DNA of 46,089 bases from assembly GCF_018283645.1 (NCBI RefSeq), contig NZ_JAGSXH010000045.1, positions 1 through 46,089 on the forward strand, given 5' to 3'. The notes below the pieces were generated by a model that saw nothing but the letters and a program-made list of their open reading frames with translations, ran no database searches and was not told the DNA's origin. Below, piece after piece: positions 25,901-34,573 of the stretch. The translations under genes and the position numbers were made by a program. Source of the DNA: Actinocrinis puniceicyclus. GTDB taxonomy: Bacteria; Actinomycetota; Actinomycetes; Streptomycetales; Catenulisporaceae. How positions within the stretch are numbered: the stretch's first letter is position 1; each line of letters starts with the position of its first letter.

Positions 25901-26797
25901 CAGTTCGTGCTGCGGCGCGGTGGCGGTGACGATGCGCCGGGCCCGCATGGGGTCGCCCGGGTCTACGTGCGCGTGTGCGCCGCAACTGTGGCCGATGGCG
26001 AATTCGGGCAGGAGCCGGTAGGCCATGGCGAGCCGGCGTTGTTCGGCCCGGTCGGTGGCGTCTCCGCCTTTGCTGGTGCGGTCCGCGGGGCGGCGCGGCA
26101 GGAAGCACGCGGTGTCGTTCGCCGATCGCGCGGCCAGTTCGGCCTGGAACACCCACGGCCGCACGCCGATGCCGGATTGGGTGTTGACGAGGAACAGGGT
26201 CACCAGCCACGCGTCGTCGTGCCAGCGCACACGGCCGCGCACCTTGACGTCAGGGACCTGTGGGTCGAGGGTTTGCGCGGTGATCGTGCCTTCGGCGAGC
26301 TTGACCGGGATCTCGCCGCCGCGCGGCTGCCGCTGGTAGCGGCGGGCTTGTGGCCGTTCGGGGTCGGCCACACTCGTGTATTCGCCCCAGGTCGCGGAGA
26401 CGAGCAGTTCGGTGACGGTGCCTTTGACGCGCGCGGTGAATCCGAGGGATGACGGTACGAGCGAGGGTGTGTTCGGTGCCTGGGTTTCCGGGTCCGTGCC
26501 GTTGTCGTCGGTGTCGCAGCTGTCGCTTTCGGCGAGCGTGTCGAGTTGGTCGGGTGCGACTTCGGTGCCGTTGGGGGCGAGTTTGCCCAGGACGTACCAT
26601 TCGCGCGGGTCGTTGCCGAGTTGTTCTTCGTCTCCGTGGACGGGTCCGCGCAGGTCGCGCACGACCATGGCGGCCAACTCGTCGCGCACCTCCTGCGGGG
26701 TCGGCGCGCGCAGAATCGACCCGGGGCCCGGTCCGGTATCTGGCCCTGACCCGGGGTTCTCGGCGGACGAGTCCTCGACGGAGAGTTGTTCGCTCAC
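22967..26797 (-). CDS. drmA: DISARM helicase DrmA
   Basis: This 1276-residue superfamily 2 helicase has Walker A WFPTGGGKTEAYLGL at about 485-500. The DEAH-type box QDELHLISGPLGSL lies at about 754-768 and ASTATVRRARKQI at motif III position. The C-terminal helicase half has NMIAVGVDVPRLGAMIV and EYIQATSRVGRAAPG near residue 1025. A zinc-like CPWCGS cluster (about 625) and CPDVMYCPFG lie between the two halves. DrmA with DrmB is the DNA-translocating core of DISARM. GTG 26797 is the start. The last 30 residues are Gly/Thr repeats encoded by the 15-bp repeats at 22998-23072, which are not part of the conserved protein. drmMI ends 98 bases upstream. Confidence 0.93.
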   Translation of the reverse strand: MSEQLSVEDSSAENPGSGPDTGPGPGSILRAPTPQEVRDELAAMVVRDLRGPVHGDEEQLGNDPREWYVLGKLAPNGTEVAPDQLDTLAESDSCDTDDNGTDPETQAPNTPSLVPSSLGFTARVKGTVTELLVSATWGEYTSVADPERPQARRYQRQPRGGEIPVKLAEGTITAQTLDPQVPDVKVRGRVRWHDDAWLVTLFLVNTQSGIGVRPWVFQAELAARSANDTACFLPRRPADRTSKGGDATDRAEQRRLAMAYRLLPEFAIGHSCGAHAHVDPGDPMRARRIVTATAPQHELPATDVPDAAADPDLPELASLVLDMKVLAALEAEPLRAALLPLVTGYRAWIERAQRHAGQPEARLDGFRPEIRDTLTAAREAATRIEAGIDLLTGPPGLRDERALAAFRFANSAMHQQRIHTIAAAQRRRDPNLLPDQAVAAADADERAARNRSWRPFQLAFLLLNLPALADPGHPERSTDTEAAIADLLWFPTGGGKTEAYLGLTAFTLAIRRLQPESEYGGYRADRGIAVLMRYTLRLLTIQQFYRAAALICACEVLRRADTARWGSEPFRIGLWVGGDVTPNSVDRAEEWVRELNRDKGRPRLGGGSPHQLTHCPWCGSALEAARAVTVDLKGLRRTWVRCPDVMYCPFGPMGEYSGAHGAEPGLPVVVTDEELYRLLPSLVIATVDKFAQLPWQGATRTLFGGVDRYCERHGHLAAETTSAAWESATGHQATDALPPARILPGARIRPPDLIVQDELHLISGPLGSLVGLYESAVDRLATWERGPGKYVRPKVIASTATVRRARKQIGALFNRETRIFPPPGLDADDSFFARTRPVQGPGSRPGRLYVGLCAHGSRIKNTHIRVYVALLAAAHALHEKYGRNEITDPYMTVVGYFNSLRDLGGMRRLVEDDVTTRVGRAAERGLANRREPQLRELTSRMSNEDIPAVLAELERSYTGRSAGYGPDAGPSRSGSEGQRAESARAVDVLLATNMIAVGVDVPRLGAMIVANQPKSPAEYIQATSRVGRAAPGLVFTVYNWARPRDLSHYESFEAFHATMYQHVEALSVTPFADRAIDRGLSGVLAALVRDLRPDYNTNLGAGYLTRDSELADHVTQYLRRRALDVTGHRAIGEQIQRHLDDRLDYWERRRRAPGIRLGYRVGRGTQSGDIEALLREPETGAWTRFTCPTSLRNVEPGIQLILSHDPDSHTKVDQDTDEPAWAARASDEDQNAAGGGAADTITGAAGTGTTGTGTAGTGAAGTGTTGTVTTRTGADQ
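22998..23072. repeat. Five tandem 15-bp units in the 3' end of drmA
   Basis: Five units of the form GTGCCGG(T/C)GG(T/C)TCCC start at 22998, 23013, 23028, 23043 and 23058. They encode the repeated Gly-Thr-(Gly/Ala) tail of DrmA on the minus strand. Length changes stay in frame because the unit is five codons. Confidence 0.9.
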
Positions 26798-26895
26798 GCG
26801 CTACACGATACGTGGCCGCGCCGACAGGGCGGGTGAGGTTTGCGGGTTGAGCTGCCGGGATGCGGCGAAGACGGCGGCGTCGGCTTCGCCATTTG

Positions 26896-29800
26896 TCAGA
26901 AGAGCCGGTCGTCGTCGCTGCCGGGGATGAGGCTCATCTGGGTGCTGAGGCCCGGGACAGTCGGGGCGGCGGTGGCGCGAGGGGACGCGGCTCGTTTCGC
27001 GGAACTCTTCTTCTTGTCGTGCAGGCCGAGCCTGACCTCTTCGGCGTAGCGGGACTGGTTCAGTTCGAGGAGACGGTCAAGGATCTCAACCTGGGCTGCG
27101 GGGTCGATGGTGTAGCGCAGGCCGTGGGTTGTGACGTGGAAGTCGTGGTTGAGGTCGAGGTCTGCCCAGTCCGCGCAGTCAGGGGTTTGCTGGTAGGCGC
27201 GGAAGACGGCTTCGTCGATGAGCTTGTGGATGGCGCGAAGCTCGACGATATCCGGGTCCTGGTTGGCACGGTCGTGGAACTCGTTGTAGAGCTTGGTCAG
27301 CCCGAGATTGCGGTCAAGCATCGTCGCAGAACGGAACTCGTGCAGTCGCGTGCCAAGGTCGCGGAGTTCGTCGGTGAGGTTCGGCTGAGCGAACGTCTCG
27401 AAGCCATCTGACGGTGTGTAGCGGAGGCGCGTCTCAAGGGTCGAGTTGCCCTTCTCCGTCCACCACGCGAAGTGGAACGCACTGGACAGCAGCGCAAAGA
27501 ACGCCGCGTCGTCCGAGGCAAAGACGCCAAGCATGTGCGAGAAGACGGTGCCGGTCGGGACCATCGCAATCGCGCCGTACTTGCTCACGAGCGAGATCAC
27601 GATTACCCGCTCCAGCCCCTCAATCGCCTTCCGCAGCGCTGGCGCCACCTCACCGTGGCGCCACCAGTACCTCCTTCGTTGTTCGCGCGCGTTCTTGTCG
27701 CGAATCGGCTTTACGCGCTCGACAACAACTTCAAATGGTCTCGTATACCTCGCGGCGCGACTCTCATCCCAGTCATTGAAGTCGATCACCCACCTACTCG
27801 GCGAACAATCTGGGCGCGAGTTGAGGTCGTCACCGTTGAGATACGGGAAGACGACTTCTTTGTTACGGGGATCAGCCGTGAGCAGCGAAGCCGCCTCGTC
27901 AGGCTCGAGAACGAATCCGATTCCGACAAGGTTCGATCCCTGAAACGCAGTATCCGCATTGCGCGCCAAGCGCTCCGGATTACCGGTAGCTCTCGATGCG
28001 GGATCGAGAGTCGGCGCAATGGACACAACCGGCTGTCGATCAAGAAAGCATTGCTCAGACTCGCCTGGCTGGCCGCACCATAGGAGCGACACCGAGACGT
28101 TCGCCGTCCCAGGCCACTTCTGAGACTTCACCGCGCGGTATACAGGGAATGCGCGACCATCCAGCTGGTCAAGACCAACCTCGCGCGTGTCTCCCTGCGC
28201 GATCGTGTTCGTAGCGATGATCCCGATCCGACCACGCGGCGCCGCCGCAGCATTGCGCAGCAGGAAGTAAGAGCACAGATCCGCTGATCCCCGGACTCCG
28301 CCCGCAAGCCGTGCCACCAAATAGTCGCGATAATCGTCGCCGTTGGACCCGGTGATCTTCTGTCCGCCCACGAACGGCGGGTTCCCCACTACCGCATCAA
28401 ACGCCTTCTCCGGCCTACTACCCGACGACGTCCCCAGCACCTCCGGGAACTCCAGTGCCCAGTGCAGCGGCCGGATCGGCTCTTTCCTCGGCCCACTCGC
28501 CGGCCCCTTCAGCCAGCCATCGACCACCCGCCGCACCGCATCGTCAGCCGCCGAATCCCCGCTCAGCGCATCCGCCAGCTTCGGCGCAAGTCCCGCCAAC
28601 CGATCGTCGTACGCATCGTCAGACTTCTGCTCCGCTGTCGAGAGCGCCGCGCCGACCACCGCATCCGCGACCAACCGCAGCTGATCCGTCAGCCCCTCCG
28701 CCTCCGCCAGCAGCTTCGCCTTCGCGTCCGCGTCGCGAATATCGTTGTCCGGCATCGACTCGATCTCGCGCCGTAACTCCGCCGCCCGGCTGAACAACGG
28801 CGCGGCCCGCTCCTGCAACAGGTTGATCAGCACGTCGTTCTGAACCATCTGCCGCGACGGGTCCAAATGGAACGCAGTGATCTGCTCGGCGGTGATCGTG
28901 CCCACCAGCGAGTCCCCGCACCGCAGCGCGTGGTCCACGAACGAGAACGGCCGCCCCTTCGCCAACGTCACCAACCACAGCGACAGCTTGCCGAGCGAAA
29001 CCGCCATCGGGTCCCGGTCCACGCCGTACAGACACCGGTCCACGACCATCCGCCGCGCCGCGAGCAGCAACAGATCCCGGTCCTCGACGCCCGCCAGATC
29101 CTCCGGCCGACCATCCCGCTCCCACGCCTCCACCACGCGCTCGCTCAAGTATCTGCACGCTGAGACGAGGAACGCGCCGGAACCCATCGCCGGATCCAGC
29201 ACCCGCAACTTCAGCAACTGCTCTCCGGGCAGCACATTGCCCAGCGCTGCCGGAACTCCATCGGCCGGACCCGGCCGGTAGCACAACGGCTCAAGCGTGT
29301 ACTTCACGACCTCCTCGGCCAGCGAACGCGGCGTGTAGTGCGTGCCGGTATTCCGCCGATCGCCGACCTGCGTGATGACCAGCGAGCCAGTAGGGAACAC
29401 CGTCGGCAGGCCCCGCAGATCCGTGCGCAGCAGGCCGTGGAACGGTTTGACCGTCTCGGCCAGCTGCGCGTCGTTGTCGCAAGCGGCATGCAGGTTCGCG
29501 TATTCAATCTCCGCGACGGGCCTCGTCAGGCCCTTCGCGACCTGCGTATCCGTCGCGCCAAGTGCCGCCTTGAGCTCCTGCTCCAGGGCCGACTGTTGCC
29601 ACGACAGCACCTTCGACAGCGGGATCTCCGGCTCGTTCTTCCCCATGAACCCGAGGTAGGGCTCCTGCGCGCGCAGACACGAAAACTCCAGCAGACCCTC
29701 GTACACGTGCCCGATCTGCTCGACGTCCAAGCCCTTATACGAGAGCCGTTCCGGCGTGTCGCGGCGCCTGCCGTTCTTGTCGATCCGCAGCATCAGCAGC

Positions 29801-31062
29801 GCATCCAGGATGCGATAGACGACGCGGTCGGTCACCTGCATCGGCTCAAGCCAAGGGAACTCCCCCGGATCGAACAGCGAACCGCCATACGCCGGGATGC
29901 GCAGATCCGGGTGCATGCAGCCGTCGTGGATCGCGCGGAAGAGCGCGAGCAGACGCGGCCAGGCGGCGGCCTGCCGGTCGCCGATCTCGGCGCCCTCGCG
30001 CGACCTCGACTCGTGCAACTGCTCGTACAGCGAGCCGACCGCGTACGACTCCTGATACAGCGGGTCGTCGATCGGCAGCAGCCGCTGCTCCTCCGCGTAC
30101 AGCAGGAACACAGCCCGCAGCATCACGGTCAGCGCCGCGCGGTAGACGGCCGGCGGCTCGACCTGGACCAGCAGCTTCAACCCCGCTTCCCGATCCAGGC
30201 GGGACAGTTCGCCGGTGAGCAGTTCCACCGCCAGCAGAACCTGTTTGCCCAGGGTGTTGGTGACCTCGACCGTGTCTTCCGCAGTGCGGGCGATCAGCGC
30301 CGCGAGCGAACCGGTGAACTCACCCCTCGCATCGCGTTCCGGCAGCGCGGCGCGCTCCGGCCGCAGCAGCGTGACGAAGGCCCGCAGCAGCAGCGGCTCC
30401 TCCAGCCAAAGGTCCGGATCGAACCGCGCGACGCTCACCGGCTGACTCGCCCGCGCATGCACCAGCACGAACTCGCGTCCGTTCGTCAACAGCGCCAGCG
30501 GCACCCGGCGCGCACGACACAACGCAGCAGCCTGATCGATCGCGGACACCGACTGATGCCGCGCCGGCTTGTCCAGCCGCGTGCGCGCACCCTCCGGCCA
30601 CGGCAACCGGTACACCAGCACCCGCTCCTGCGGTCCGCTCTCGCCGCCGCCCGGCGTCGGCGGCCCGACCAGCACACCGTTCGGGCGCAGCGCACCCTCA
30701 CCATGGAAGCCCGCCACATTCACGCCCGCCGCGCCGAGACCACCGAGACCGCCCGGCACACCATCGCGCCACACCTGCCCGCGCCAGCCCAGCAACTCGC
30801 CGAGAACCAGCTCCTGCCAAGCGCTGCACAACCCGTACGGATCCTGCTGCACCTCAGCCCACGCCTGCCGGATGCGGGCCGTCCGCTCCGTATCCAGCTT
30901 GTCAAGGCCCTGCGGATACGCGTCGGCGCGCGTGAGCACGGACACCGACAGGAACGGGCCGTCCGGGCGCAGCAGCCCGAGCCATTCGGCGTGCTGATCG
31001 GCCGGGCTCTGCTCGGTACGCACCGCGCGCTTGGTGCGAGTCATCGCCATACGCGCCGCCAT
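26896..31062 (-). CDS. drmMI: DISARM adenine-specific DNA methyltransferase DrmMI
   Basis: This 1388-residue Eco57I/PglX-like N6-adenine methylase has motif I LDPAMGSGAFLVSACRYL (about 625) for S-adenosylmethionine and the catalytic NPPFVGGQKITG (about 893-904). The specificity (TRD) half follows, with DWDESRAARYTRPFEVVVER and RRYWWRHGE. It marks host DNA so that the DISARM helicases spare it. Start ATG 31062 is 6 bases after the drmD stop, with GGGAG inside the drmD end as ribosome-binding site. From about 27000 to 28360, i.e. the part after the NPPF motif, wobble positions are visibly less GC-rich than in the rest of the gene. Bases 27901-27960 are 31/60 G+C against 42/60 at 30361-30420 in the N-terminal half. 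Confidence 0.92.
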   Translation of the reverse strand: MAARMAMTRTKRAVRTEQSPADQHAEWLGLLRPDGPFLSVSVLTRADAYPQGLDKLDTERTARIRQAWAEVQQDPYGLCSAWQELVLGELLGWRGQVWRDGVPGGLGGLGAAGVNVAGFHGEGALRPNGVLVGPPTPGGGESGPQERVLVYRLPWPEGARTRLDKPARHQSVSAIDQAAALCRARRVPLALLTNGREFVLVHARASQPVSVARFDPDLWLEEPLLLRAFVTLLRPERAALPERDARGEFTGSLAALIARTAEDTVEVTNTLGKQVLLAVELLTGELSRLDREAGLKLLVQVEPPAVYRAALTVMLRAVFLLYAEEQRLLPIDDPLYQESYAVGSLYEQLHESRSREGAEIGDRQAAAWPRLLALFRAIHDGCMHPDLRIPAYGGSLFDPGEFPWLEPMQVTDRVVYRILDALLMLRIDKNGRRRDTPERLSYKGLDVEQIGHVYEGLLEFSCLRAQEPYLGFMGKNEPEIPLSKVLSWQQSALEQELKAALGATDTQVAKGLTRPVAEIEYANLHAACDNDAQLAETVKPFHGLLRTDLRGLPTVFPTGSLVITQVGDRRNTGTHYTPRSLAEEVVKYTLEPLCYRPGPADGVPAALGNVLPGEQLLKLRVLDPAMGSGAFLVSACRYLSERVVEAWERDGRPEDLAGVEDRDLLLLAARRMVVDRCLYGVDRDPMAVSLGKLSLWLVTLAKGRPFSFVDHALRCGDSLVGTITAEQITAFHLDPSRQMVQNDVLINLLQERAAPLFSRAAELRREIESMPDNDIRDADAKAKLLAEAEGLTDQLRLVADAVVGAALSTAEQKSDDAYDDRLAGLAPKLADALSGDSAADDAVRRVVDGWLKGPASGPRKEPIRPLHWALEFPEVLGTSSGSRPEKAFDAVVGNPPFVGGQKITGSNGDDYRDYLVARLAGGVRGSADLCSYFLLRNAAAAPRGRIGIIATNTIAQGDTREVGLDQLDGRAFPVYRAVKSQKWPGTANVSVSLLWCGQPGESEQCFLDRQPVVSIAPTLDPASRATGNPERLARNADTAFQGSNLVGIGFVLEPDEAASLLTADPRNKEVVFPYLNGDDLNSRPDCSPSRWVIDFNDWDESRAARYTRPFEVVVERVKPIRDKNAREQRRRYWWRHGEVAPALRKAIEGLERVIVISLVSKYGAIAMVPTGTVFSHMLGVFASDDAAFFALLSSAFHFAWWTEKGNSTLETRLRYTPSDGFETFAQPNLTDELRDLGTRLHEFRSATMLDRNLGLTKLYNEFHDRANQDPDIVELRAIHKLIDEAVFRAYQQTPDCADWADLDLNHDFHVTTHGLRYTIDPAAQVEILDRLLELNQSRYAEEVRLGLHDKKKSSAKRAASPRATAAPTVPGLSTQMSLIPGSDDDRLF

Positions 31063-31068
31063 GACAGA

Positions 31069-34000
31069 TCAGCTCCCGTGGGCCAGCGACGCGGGGACGA
31101 GGAAGGTCACGGCCGCGGCGAAATGCCGCGGGGACGGATCGGCATAATGCCTGCGCAACGCCTCAGTCTCCTGCGCCTCAAGCTGCGGCAACTGCTGGTA
31201 GCGGCGTTCCAGTGCGCTGCGGTCCTGCCGCGCCTGATCCCGCTCCTCCCCGACCGCGAGCAGATCCAGCTGCTCATAGCGCTGGCTGTCGCTCAGCGCG
31301 CTCTCGATGTTCCGGCGAAGCTCCGCGAGCACGACGCGCATGTCCTCGATCTCCTGCGCACACCGGCGCTCCAAGGTCTTCGCCTGCTTACGCGCCGCCT
31401 GCTCGGAGGTCCTGGCCAGCGCGCCGGCCAGGTCAGGACCGAGCCGCGGCCACAGCTCGGCCAGCTGCTCCCGCATCGCGCCCGCAGGTTCGTCCCCGCC
31501 CGCCGCGCCGAGCCACGCGCGCAACTCCTCGGCCGGCCGCGTCACCAGCCCTCCGGCCTCGATCCGGCCGCCCGCCAACACGACCTCCTCATGCAGGCGA
31601 ACCCCCGAAGCCCCGGTGATCACCACGCGGCCGTGCGCGACGACCGCCGGAACACGCAACAGGTCGCCGGGAACGAGCCGGGCCGTCACCCGGCTCAGCC
31701 GCGCCGCCTCGCCGCCCTTCCACAGTTCCGCGCGCAGCAACCGCAGGCACATCTGCACGAGACGGTGACCGAGGTGCAGCAGCACCACGCTGTTGGTCCT
31801 GCCCGTCACCCGGTCGCCGTCGAAAGTGACCGGACGCTCCTTGCCCGTGACCGGATGCCGCAGGCCGTCGTTGCGCGCCGCGGCCCACGCACCGGGCAGC
31901 TCCGGCAGCGTGAAACAGCGTCCTTCGAAACCCTTCGGCGGCTGCGCCTCGGTCAGGTCGCGGCCGTGCGCGAGACGCAGCGCGGTACGCACGACGTGCT
32001 CCAGCGTCCGCGGCGAGAGCCCCATCGCGTCGCGCGAACCGTCCAGCGCCGCACTGAGCTCCTCAAGCCGGTCGCGCAGATCGCGCTCGATCCGCAGCAG
32101 CGCGCGAGAAGAACGCTGCGCGATCTCGCTCTCCGCGCCGCGCCAGTCGGTGCGCTTGCCGAGCATCTTCTGCTCCACCTGACGCGCGATCACATCACCG
32201 GCCGAACCGAGATCCTCGCGGATCTGCTCGACCTTGCGCACCGCGGTGCTCAGGAAACGCAGCTCGTCCTCCAGCGAGCCGTCCGCATCGTCCGAGCCGT
32301 CCGAGCCGCCGATGTCGCCGGCCATCCGGCCGCCGCGCTCATCCCAGCCCTCGGGCACGAAGTGGTAGACCTCGACCCTCGGCGCGCTCTGCCCGTGCCG
32401 GTCGATGCGGCCGTTGCGCTGCTCCAGCCGGTTCGGGTTCCACGGGATCTCCCAGTGCAGCAACCGATGGCAGTGATTCTGCAGGTTGATACCCTCGCTC
32501 GCGGCGTCCGTGGCCAGCAGGATGCGCACCGGGGAGTTGGCCGGATCGTCCTGGAAGACCTCCTTGACGCGGGTGCGCTCGTCCTCGTCCTGGCCGCCGA
32601 AAAGCTGCGCGATCCGCTCCCTGGGAACGCGGGCGTCGTTGATCAGCCGCTCGTAAAGCCAGTTCTGGGTGTCGCGGTACTCGGTGAAGACGATGACGCG
32701 CTCATCGGACCAACCGCCCTCGGACCGGCCCCCATCGGACCGGCTCTCATCGGACCGGCCGTCCGCACCGGAAGCCCCGCCAACGCCACCGGCTCGGCCC
32801 GAGCGCACGATCGGGTCGAGCCACGCGCGGAACGCGGTGAACTTGTCGTCCGGGCGGTGCGCGGCGTCGCGTGCCCACTTCTCCAGGCGCTCAAGCAACT
32901 GCTCCTCCCGCGCGTTCAGCGGCTCGACCACCCGGCGAGCCGCCGCCAGCGCATCGGCGCTGACCTGTGCGAAAGCCCTGTCGTCCTCGGCGCTCTCCTC
33001 GACCTGCTCGAACAGCGGCCGCAACACCCGGGGCGCAAGCTCCTTCGTCTCCGCCCGGGCAAACGCGTCCGCGCCGCGCCGCCGCATGGTCTCCCGATGC
33101 ACCGAGATCGTCTCCGCGAACGCGTGCGGACTGGAAAGGAACCGCTTCTTCAGCAGCATGATGACGAACTCCTCGGCCGTCTGCTGCGCCGCCGCCCCGG
33201 CGCGCGAGCGCCGACTGGCCGCATACTCGCCGAGCAGCGCGTGCGCCGAACGCGAATCCTCGCCATAGCTGACCTGCACGGCGTCGAGCACCCGCTGCGG
33301 GAAGCGCGGCGAACCGTCCCAGCGCGGCGGCAGATCCCGCTTGAGCCGGCGCACCATCACCTTCGCCTTCTGCTCCTCGGTCGGGCGCACCCCGCGGGCG
33401 AAACGGTGATCGTCGAGCAGTTCGAGCAGCGCCTCGAAGGACTCCGGATAGCCGTTGTGCGGCGTCGCCGAAAGGAACAGGCGATGCTCGCAATGCGGCG
33501 CCAGCGTCTTGATCGCCTTGGTACGCAACGAATCCACGGCGTACTTCCCGCTGCCCGCCGGCGCGCAGGTGTGCACCTCGTCCACCACCAGCAGGTCGAA
33601 CGCGCGCGGATACTGCGGCACGCCGGGCAGGACCTCGCGCAGCAGCCGCAGCGGACGCTCCCGCTTCAGCCAGTCGATCGAAACGATCAGCCGCGGATAA
33701 TGCGTCCACGGGTTCGCATACAGCCCCTGCGAGCGGCGCAAGTCCTTGAGCAGGTCGGTATCGAGGACCCGGAATTCCAGCCCGAACTTGTCCCGCATCT
33801 CCTCGTGCCACTGCCGCGTCAATCCCGCCGGGCACACGATCAGCATCGTGCGCGCCCGGTGACGCAGCATCAGCTCCTGCATCACCAGCCCGGCCTCGAT
33901 CGTCTTACCGAGGCCGACATCATCGGCGATCAGCAGATTCACGCGCGGCATGCGCAGCGCCCGTGCGACCGGGTCCAGCTGGTAGTCCTCGATCTGGATG

Positions 34001-34365
34001 CCGGAGCGGAACGGGGCCTGAAGCGCGCGGGTGTCCGCCGAGGCCACCGCGCCCCAGCGCACCGCGTGCAGGAAGGCGTCCAGCAGATCCGGCCGGTCGA
34101 AGCCGCGGCGCGGATCCGGCAGCGCACCCGACTCGCTCACCCCGGCGCCCGGCTCCAACTCCCAGATGACGCGCAATTCCTCGTTCCCGGCGTCGGAGTC
34201 CACCGAGACCAGGCTCACCAAATGCTGCGGCGGCGTCGTCAGATCGGCCAGCGGATCGTCCACGCGCACACTGGACGCCTCGACCCCGGCCACCACCCAC
34301 GGCCGGTTGCGCACGGTGACCAACTGGCCGTCGCCCGGCACCGCCGCCCTCGCGACCTGCGTCAT
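31069..34365 (-). CDS. drmD: DISARM SNF2-family helicase DrmD
   Basis: This 1098-residue Swi2/Snf2-type ATPase marks class 1 DISARM. Walker A is ADDVGLGKTIEAGLVMQ (about 145-160). The DExH box is VVDEVHTCAP near 260, with SATPHNGYP as motif III. The helicase C domain carries LLATDAASEGINLQNHCHRL and WNPNRLEQRNGRIDRHGQ (about 615-665). A Cys-free, helical C-terminal third follows. I chose ATG 34365 instead of the longer frame to 34494. GAGGGG lies 7 bases before it, and the extra 43 residues are repeat-derived. It is the first gene of the DISARM operon, with promoter elements expected in the 208-base gap shared with the divergent UvrD-like gene. Substrate engagement in class 1 DISARM is not fully known. 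Confidence 0.93.
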   Translation of the reverse strand: MTQVARAAVPGDGQLVTVRNRPWVVAGVEASSVRVDDPLADLTTPPQHLVSLVSVDSDAGNEELRVIWELEPGAGVSESGALPDPRRGFDRPDLLDAFLHAVRWGAVASADTRALQAPFRSGIQIEDYQLDPVARALRMPRVNLLIADDVGLGKTIEAGLVMQELMLRHRARTMLIVCPAGLTRQWHEEMRDKFGLEFRVLDTDLLKDLRRSQGLYANPWTHYPRLIVSIDWLKRERPLRLLREVLPGVPQYPRAFDLLVVDEVHTCAPAGSGKYAVDSLRTKAIKTLAPHCEHRLFLSATPHNGYPESFEALLELLDDHRFARGVRPTEEQKAKVMVRRLKRDLPPRWDGSPRFPQRVLDAVQVSYGEDSRSAHALLGEYAASRRSRAGAAAQQTAEEFVIMLLKKRFLSSPHAFAETISVHRETMRRRGADAFARAETKELAPRVLRPLFEQVEESAEDDRAFAQVSADALAAARRVVEPLNAREEQLLERLEKWARDAAHRPDDKFTAFRAWLDPIVRSGRAGGVGGASGADGRSDESRSDGGRSEGGWSDERVIVFTEYRDTQNWLYERLINDARVPRERIAQLFGGQDEDERTRVKEVFQDDPANSPVRILLATDAASEGINLQNHCHRLLHWEIPWNPNRLEQRNGRIDRHGQSAPRVEVYHFVPEGWDERGGRMAGDIGGSDGSDDADGSLEDELRFLSTAVRKVEQIREDLGSAGDVIARQVEQKMLGKRTDWRGAESEIAQRSSRALLRIERDLRDRLEELSAALDGSRDAMGLSPRTLEHVVRTALRLAHGRDLTEAQPPKGFEGRCFTLPELPGAWAAARNDGLRHPVTGKERPVTFDGDRVTGRTNSVVLLHLGHRLVQMCLRLLRAELWKGGEAARLSRVTARLVPGDLLRVPAVVAHGRVVITGASGVRLHEEVVLAGGRIEAGGLVTRPAEELRAWLGAAGGDEPAGAMREQLAELWPRLGPDLAGALARTSEQAARKQAKTLERRCAQEIEDMRVVLAELRRNIESALSDSQRYEQLDLLAVGEERDQARQDRSALERRYQQLPQLEAQETEALRRHYADPSPRHFAAAVTFLVPASLAHGS

Positions 34366-34573
34366 CCGCGCACCCCTCGCCGCTTCCACCACCTGCGGAT
34401 CATCGTAATGCGCGCCGCCGGACCACCGGACCACCGGACCGAACTGCCGAACCGCAGGAGCGGCGGAACACCGGACCACAGCAAACCACAGCAAACCACA
34501 GCAGCGGCGGCGGCATCGCGCAGCGGAAGTCTACGGACACTCACAGGCACGAGGCAGCGCTACGCTGACATTC
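34366..34573. promoter_or_regulatory. Divergent promoter region of DISARM and the RelE-UvrD gene, with short tandem repeats
   Basis: These 208 bases separate the divergent starts. GGACCACC repeats about 2.6 times at 34420-34440. ACCACAGCAA repeats twice with a third partial copy at 34475-34503. GAGGGG before drmD is visible at about 34373-34378 on the minus strand. No -35/-10 pair is convincing. The direct repeats could bind a regulator or may be simple slippage. Confidence 0.45.

Noticed and set aside
26896-31062. BREX system with PglX
   Set aside because: The methylase is PglX-like, but no brxC, pglZ or brxL-type gene is near. SNF2 DrmD, DrmA, DrmB and DrmC fit class 1 DISARM.
34420-34503. 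CRISPR array in the DISARM promoter gap
   Set aside because: Units are 8 and 10 bases with no spacers, too short for CRISPR repeats, and no cas gene is present.
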